A stretch of DNA of 64,000 bases, taken from positions 2,356,001 through 2,420,000 of the forward strand of contig JAVTVX010000010.1 in assembly GCA_033439265.1 (NCBI GenBank). Direction: 5' to 3'. Positions 60,449 through 64,000 of this stretch are shown piece by piece (position 1 is the first letter of the stretch; the number at the start of each line of letters is the position of its first letter). This DNA is from Dillenia suffruticosa (Eukaryota; Streptophyta; Magnoliopsida; Dilleniales; Dilleniaceae). The position numbers were made by a program, and so were the translations under genes. The notes beneath the pieces were generated by a model that was not told where the DNA came from, did not search any database, and saw only the letters and a program-made list of their open reading frames with translations.

Positions 60449-62771
60449 GTAGATACTGATTTGTTCTGCTTTTACATTTGAGAGTGCTGTGGTTGAATTA
60501 TGGACTACAAATTATGACATGTCTTAATTTTGCCTCGCCTGAATTACAGAGCAGCCTATTATATCACTCTTGGTTCACTTCTTTTTTCTCCTTTTGTTCT
60601 GCTGTAAATCTGAGTTTATGTGACTGAATTATGGAATGGCCAACTATTGGATTTTACCCCCTCCCCCCCCCCCCAGTGTAGTAAGATTTTGTTCGATCCT
60701 TAAATTTGACTCCAGGGAAATTTTTCCTGTTCCTCTTTTGCCCTGACACTTCAGTTTAAGTTTGCAGAGTGCCGACTTTGTGGATTTTATTTTAATATTT
60801 CTTTTGGGTATGTCTAAACTTCATATCTAGAATTGTGAAAAAAAATAAATAACTGAAGTGCTTATCAATCTTTTCCTTTTTATTTCATCAAAGAGTCTGT
60901 GATGGGGATGGACCTTCAGTGTGATGAAAAAGTTGCTTACTGCATGTCATCTCCTCTTTCTAAAAATAAAACATGACTGTCTGCAAATTGCCCATCCATC
61001 TTGAACTACACATGCTCTGGGGGATGCTTTGAGCAGTAGGTGAACCTCTAAAGTGAAGCATGTGTAAAGGCATCATTCATCGAGAATAAGAGGAATGGGG
61101 GAGGAAATTGAGATTTGATAAAAGCATCAACAAGAAAAAGACATAAAAGAGAATGAGAAGAGGCAACCAAGATTGCTGATTAGAGAGATCAATTCTTACC
61201 AAGTAGATCAATAAGTTTGGATTGCCTTACCATTTCCAAATTTGATACTTCCTTGAATATGATTCATGCTTTTTGATATTTTTGCTTGTAAACTTGTCAA
61301 AAATGATGGGTATTTAGACCTTTGGCAAGTGGTCCAAAAGGATGGCTAATTTTGAACGAATTTTTGTCACATTGTCTCCCCCATTATACATGCACATGCC
61401 TGGGTTTACTAATCAAATAGGAGGATGCTTGTCAAAGTTAATGAGTATTGTGAGTGCATGCATGCTTGGTACACTCTATTTAGGTGAAAAATTAAATGTC
61501 AACTAAAAGACACCAGAGGTGCTATCGAGGACAAAAAGAAAATTTTGCAGGAAAGTTCATAAAATTTCAAAGAGTGTAATGGAGAACCGAGTACTTTGGT
61601 CCTAAATAATCTCTTTAGGCCAACAAAAAAGTGGTAAGAGGAGCGGAGAGTTCTCTTCTCTGTTTGCCTCTCTCAATTAACTGGTCTATATAAAAAGGTT
61701 ACTCTTCAAGCACTTAGTTCTTCTACCCATTTAGTAGGCATTCAAACTATTCCATAATCTCACTTAGGTAGAAGTTCATATTGTCCTCTCTTCGGTTATA
61801 TCATTGAAGACCCTTTTCCCTTTTGTTTCTATGAATAGTGGGACATATTATACCGTGGTCCATTGTTTATTTATCGGTTAAAGAGCTTTTGTAATCTCCA
61901 TTTTCTGCCAGCGAAGGAGAAAGTCGTGTTGGTGGCCAAAAATTTAAGGTTGGATGTATCACAAGTACAACTAACATCCCCAATTTTCCCTAAAAGGAAT
62001 TCGATTCCCATTCCTCAGCATTGGTAGAGGATAGTTATTCATGTGATATGAATTTTCAAGGGCTTGCTTAAATGATATTCTCACCAGCCATGGGTTCACC
62101 CACTTCGCTGAGGATCATATCTACTCCTGATCACAGAGTCTGAACCTGAGGGAAGTCTTCACAATTTCTCGACAAAAGCAATATTTTTGGGCAACAGGTG
62201 CTACCGAGACATACAGTCCCTGCAAGCCCATACGTTTGGGCTTGTGGATGGTACTAGCTAAAAACATAGTTCTTCTTCAGTCTTCCTATGCTAAGATCTA
62301 GACCTAGAAATTTTCAAATTATTTACAGAAACTTCAAAAAATTCTTAAACAAAGACAGTGCAATTGAATTTTCTCTTACCATAATTCAATCATGGCAAGT
62401 GTCCGCCTAGAGTGAAGAAGGTAGGTTTCTGACCATCTGGCCTCCTTGAGCTCTTTGCTGTCATGGATACCAGGAGGATCTGATCATGAATGCTTTCTGA
62501 AGGACTCGCAGCTGTCTCCACATCATCATCTTCAATATCTGATACAAGGTCATATTTATCTTGAGCTCAGACGCCTTCTAAAATATTCTGTGTCAATGAA
62601 AAACACTACCATTTTGGTCTCTCATGTTGTTGACAAAAGTTTTGTCAACGTATTGGAAGCCTCCCCTCCTCTTTTACCCAAGTTTGTTACCGACAGTGTT
62701 TATAAAAAAAAATAAAAAAATAAAGAAAAGAAAAATAAAACACAGATGGAGTTAAAGTCAATGAAAAACAC
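60449..62771 (+). other. Presumed NF-YA intron after exon 4, left part
   Basis: Donor GTAGAT at 60449. No recognisable coding sequence. A TATATAAAAAGG core-promoter-like sequence near 61687 followed by a CT-rich leader is reminiscent of an LTR, but neither ends nor domains are visible. The open frame at 62446-62715 has no known domain. Confidence 0.45.
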
Positions 62772-64000
62772 AACAACCACCACCACCACCACCACCAAGC
62801 TTTTATCCCACCCGATGGAGTCGGCTATATGGATTCTTCTATTTCATTGTATTTTACTTCAAATCACATACTCACTTATGTGATTATTTTTTTATGCAAC
62901 AGCAATAATCGTACTTTTATCCCACTAAATTATGGATACTTTTATACCATTATATTTTATCTTGTATAATATTTTTATCTATATTTAGATAATTCATATC
63001 ATATTTTATTGTTATTATTTAAATCTTCTTACGTCATAATCTTGTATGCTTAACTCAAGTCTCTATCGATCACCTATGTACGTGATCATACCATTTTTGA
63101 TCATGTTTCTCTTAATTTTTTCTCAATAGGTGCAACCCCAACTTTCTCCGTGATATATTCTTTTCTTATCTTGTTCATCCTTGTGTGTCCGCACATCTAT
63201 TTTAACATTTTCATTTCTACAACTCTCGTCTTCTACATGTGCTTTTGTTTTATTGCTCAACATTTAGATCCATACAACAAAGCATATCTAATCGCTATCT
63301 TGTAAAAATGTTAAAGGTATCTTTTGATCATATAGAATATCCAATGCACTTCTCCATTTCAATCATCTTGTTTTTATTGTATCTGATGCATTTCAGTTCG
63401 TCTGTCTTTTTGTAAAATTGATCCTAAGTATTTAAAGCTCTCACAGATAAGTTACCATCTTCCTATTTTAACCATGATCTCACTAACGCTGGTATTGTTA
63501 AATTTTTACATATATTCTTTCTTTGCCTCATTAAGTTTAAATCCTTTCACTTTCAATATTTCTCTCCAAGATTTGAACTTAGCATTTATTCGTTTCACGC
63601 GTGTCATCCACTAAGACAATGTCATCTACAAATAATATGCACCATGGTATGTTTTGGATGTGTCTGGTGAGTTCATCCATAAGTGTAAAAGCATAAGGAC
63701 TTAACGCTGAACCTTCATGTAACTCTATCTTTATTGGAAACTCTTTGGTCAATCCCTCTGATATCCTAACTTTTAACACAACATCCTTGTACATGTTCTT
63801 GATCAATTCAATATACAATACACTTGTACTTTTCTTTTTTGAAATCCTCTACATAATTTTTCTAAGGATTCTATTATATGCGTTTTCTGGGTCGATAAAT
63901 ACCATGTGTAAGTCCAGCTTCATACTTTTGAACTAATTGTTTGAGGAGGTGTATGGCTTCCATCGTCAACCTTTTAGGCATAAATTCAAATTGATTTTCA
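62772..64000 (-). mobile_element. RTE-clade LINE, 3' part, runs off the window
   Basis: On the minus strand, the reverse transcriptase reads ELIKNMYKDVVLKVR (near 63810), LTKEFPIKIELHEGSALSPY (near 63745-63690) and the catalytic ILFVDDIVLVDDT (near 63640-63600, with Val in place of the usual Ala before the Asp pair). The C-terminal blocks FKYLGSILQKDRR (near 63440), YALLYGSKC (near 63290), EMKMLK (near 63210) and EYITEKVGVAPIEKK (near 63150) follow. Stops and frameshifts interrupt the later part. The 3' end has the plant RTE tail phrase ATCCATATAGCCGACTCCAT followed by GGGATAAAAGCTT and a (GGT)n repeat (62778-62797 on the plus strand as ACC units). The 5' part lies beyond 64000. Confidence 0.9.

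Noticed and set aside
61680..61740. TATATAAAAAGG plus CT-rich leader as a viral or LTR promoter
   Set aside because: No LTR ends, primer site or coding domains nearby, so a chance TATA-like sequence cannot be excluded.
1..64000. CRISPR arrays, rRNA, tRNA and known microRNA hairpins
   Set aside because: Looked for conserved tRNA B-box contexts, regular spacer-repeat patterns and well-known plant microRNA sequences. None was convincing; the B-box-like phrases found belong to the SINE-like family.

Overview
The window is nuclear DNA from a flowering plant, almost certainly a eudicot or similar woody angiosperm. The base composition is AT-rich, intergenic DNA is full of TC/GA, AT and TTA microsatellites, introns are long, and the genes and transposons are plant-specific: chloroplast RbcX, a SIAMESE-related CDK inhibitor, NF-YA, an Athila-type Ty3/gypsy retrotransposon and plant RTE-clade LINEs. 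The species cannot be named from the sequence.

Layout. (1) 0.2-4.5 kb, minus strand: a complete five-exon gene for a chloroplast RbcX-like Rubisco assembly chaperone. (2) 4.5-8.1 kb: AT-rich intergenic region with a G-box near the RbcX gene and a GC-rich block of hairpins. (3) 8.1-9.4 kb, plus strand: a two-exon gene for an hnRNP F/H-like protein with two RRMs, divergent from RbcX. (4) 10.2-13.2 kb: a short plastid ndhD-like fragment and a decayed minus-strand RTE LINE that has lost the catalytic part of its reverse transcriptase. (5) 13.2-18.6 kb: no recognisable gene. (6) 18.6-31.1 kb: an unusual A-rich array of three tandem units of roughly 0.87-0.94 kb, split by a 9.75 kb Athila-type element (19020-28765) flanked by the target duplication ATAGG. 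(7) 31.1-49.4 kb: gene-poor AT-rich DNA with one small intact gene, the SIAMESE-related CDK inhibitor (35714-36082), several microsatellites and a dispersed family of about nine SINE-like repeats. (8) 49.4-64 kb, plus strand: an NF-YA transcription factor gene with an ABRE/G-box cluster upstream. Four coding exons are visible; the exon for the DNA-binding half of the domain is not in the window. A second minus-strand RTE LINE (62.8-64 kb) lies where the next intron would be.

The four genes do not form a pathway; they are ordinary single plant genes separated by repeats. No rRNA, tRNA, CRISPR or bacterial-type system was found. The most unusual structure is the A-rich higher-order array. Its units 2 and 3 preserve the empty version of the site where the Athila element landed in unit 1.
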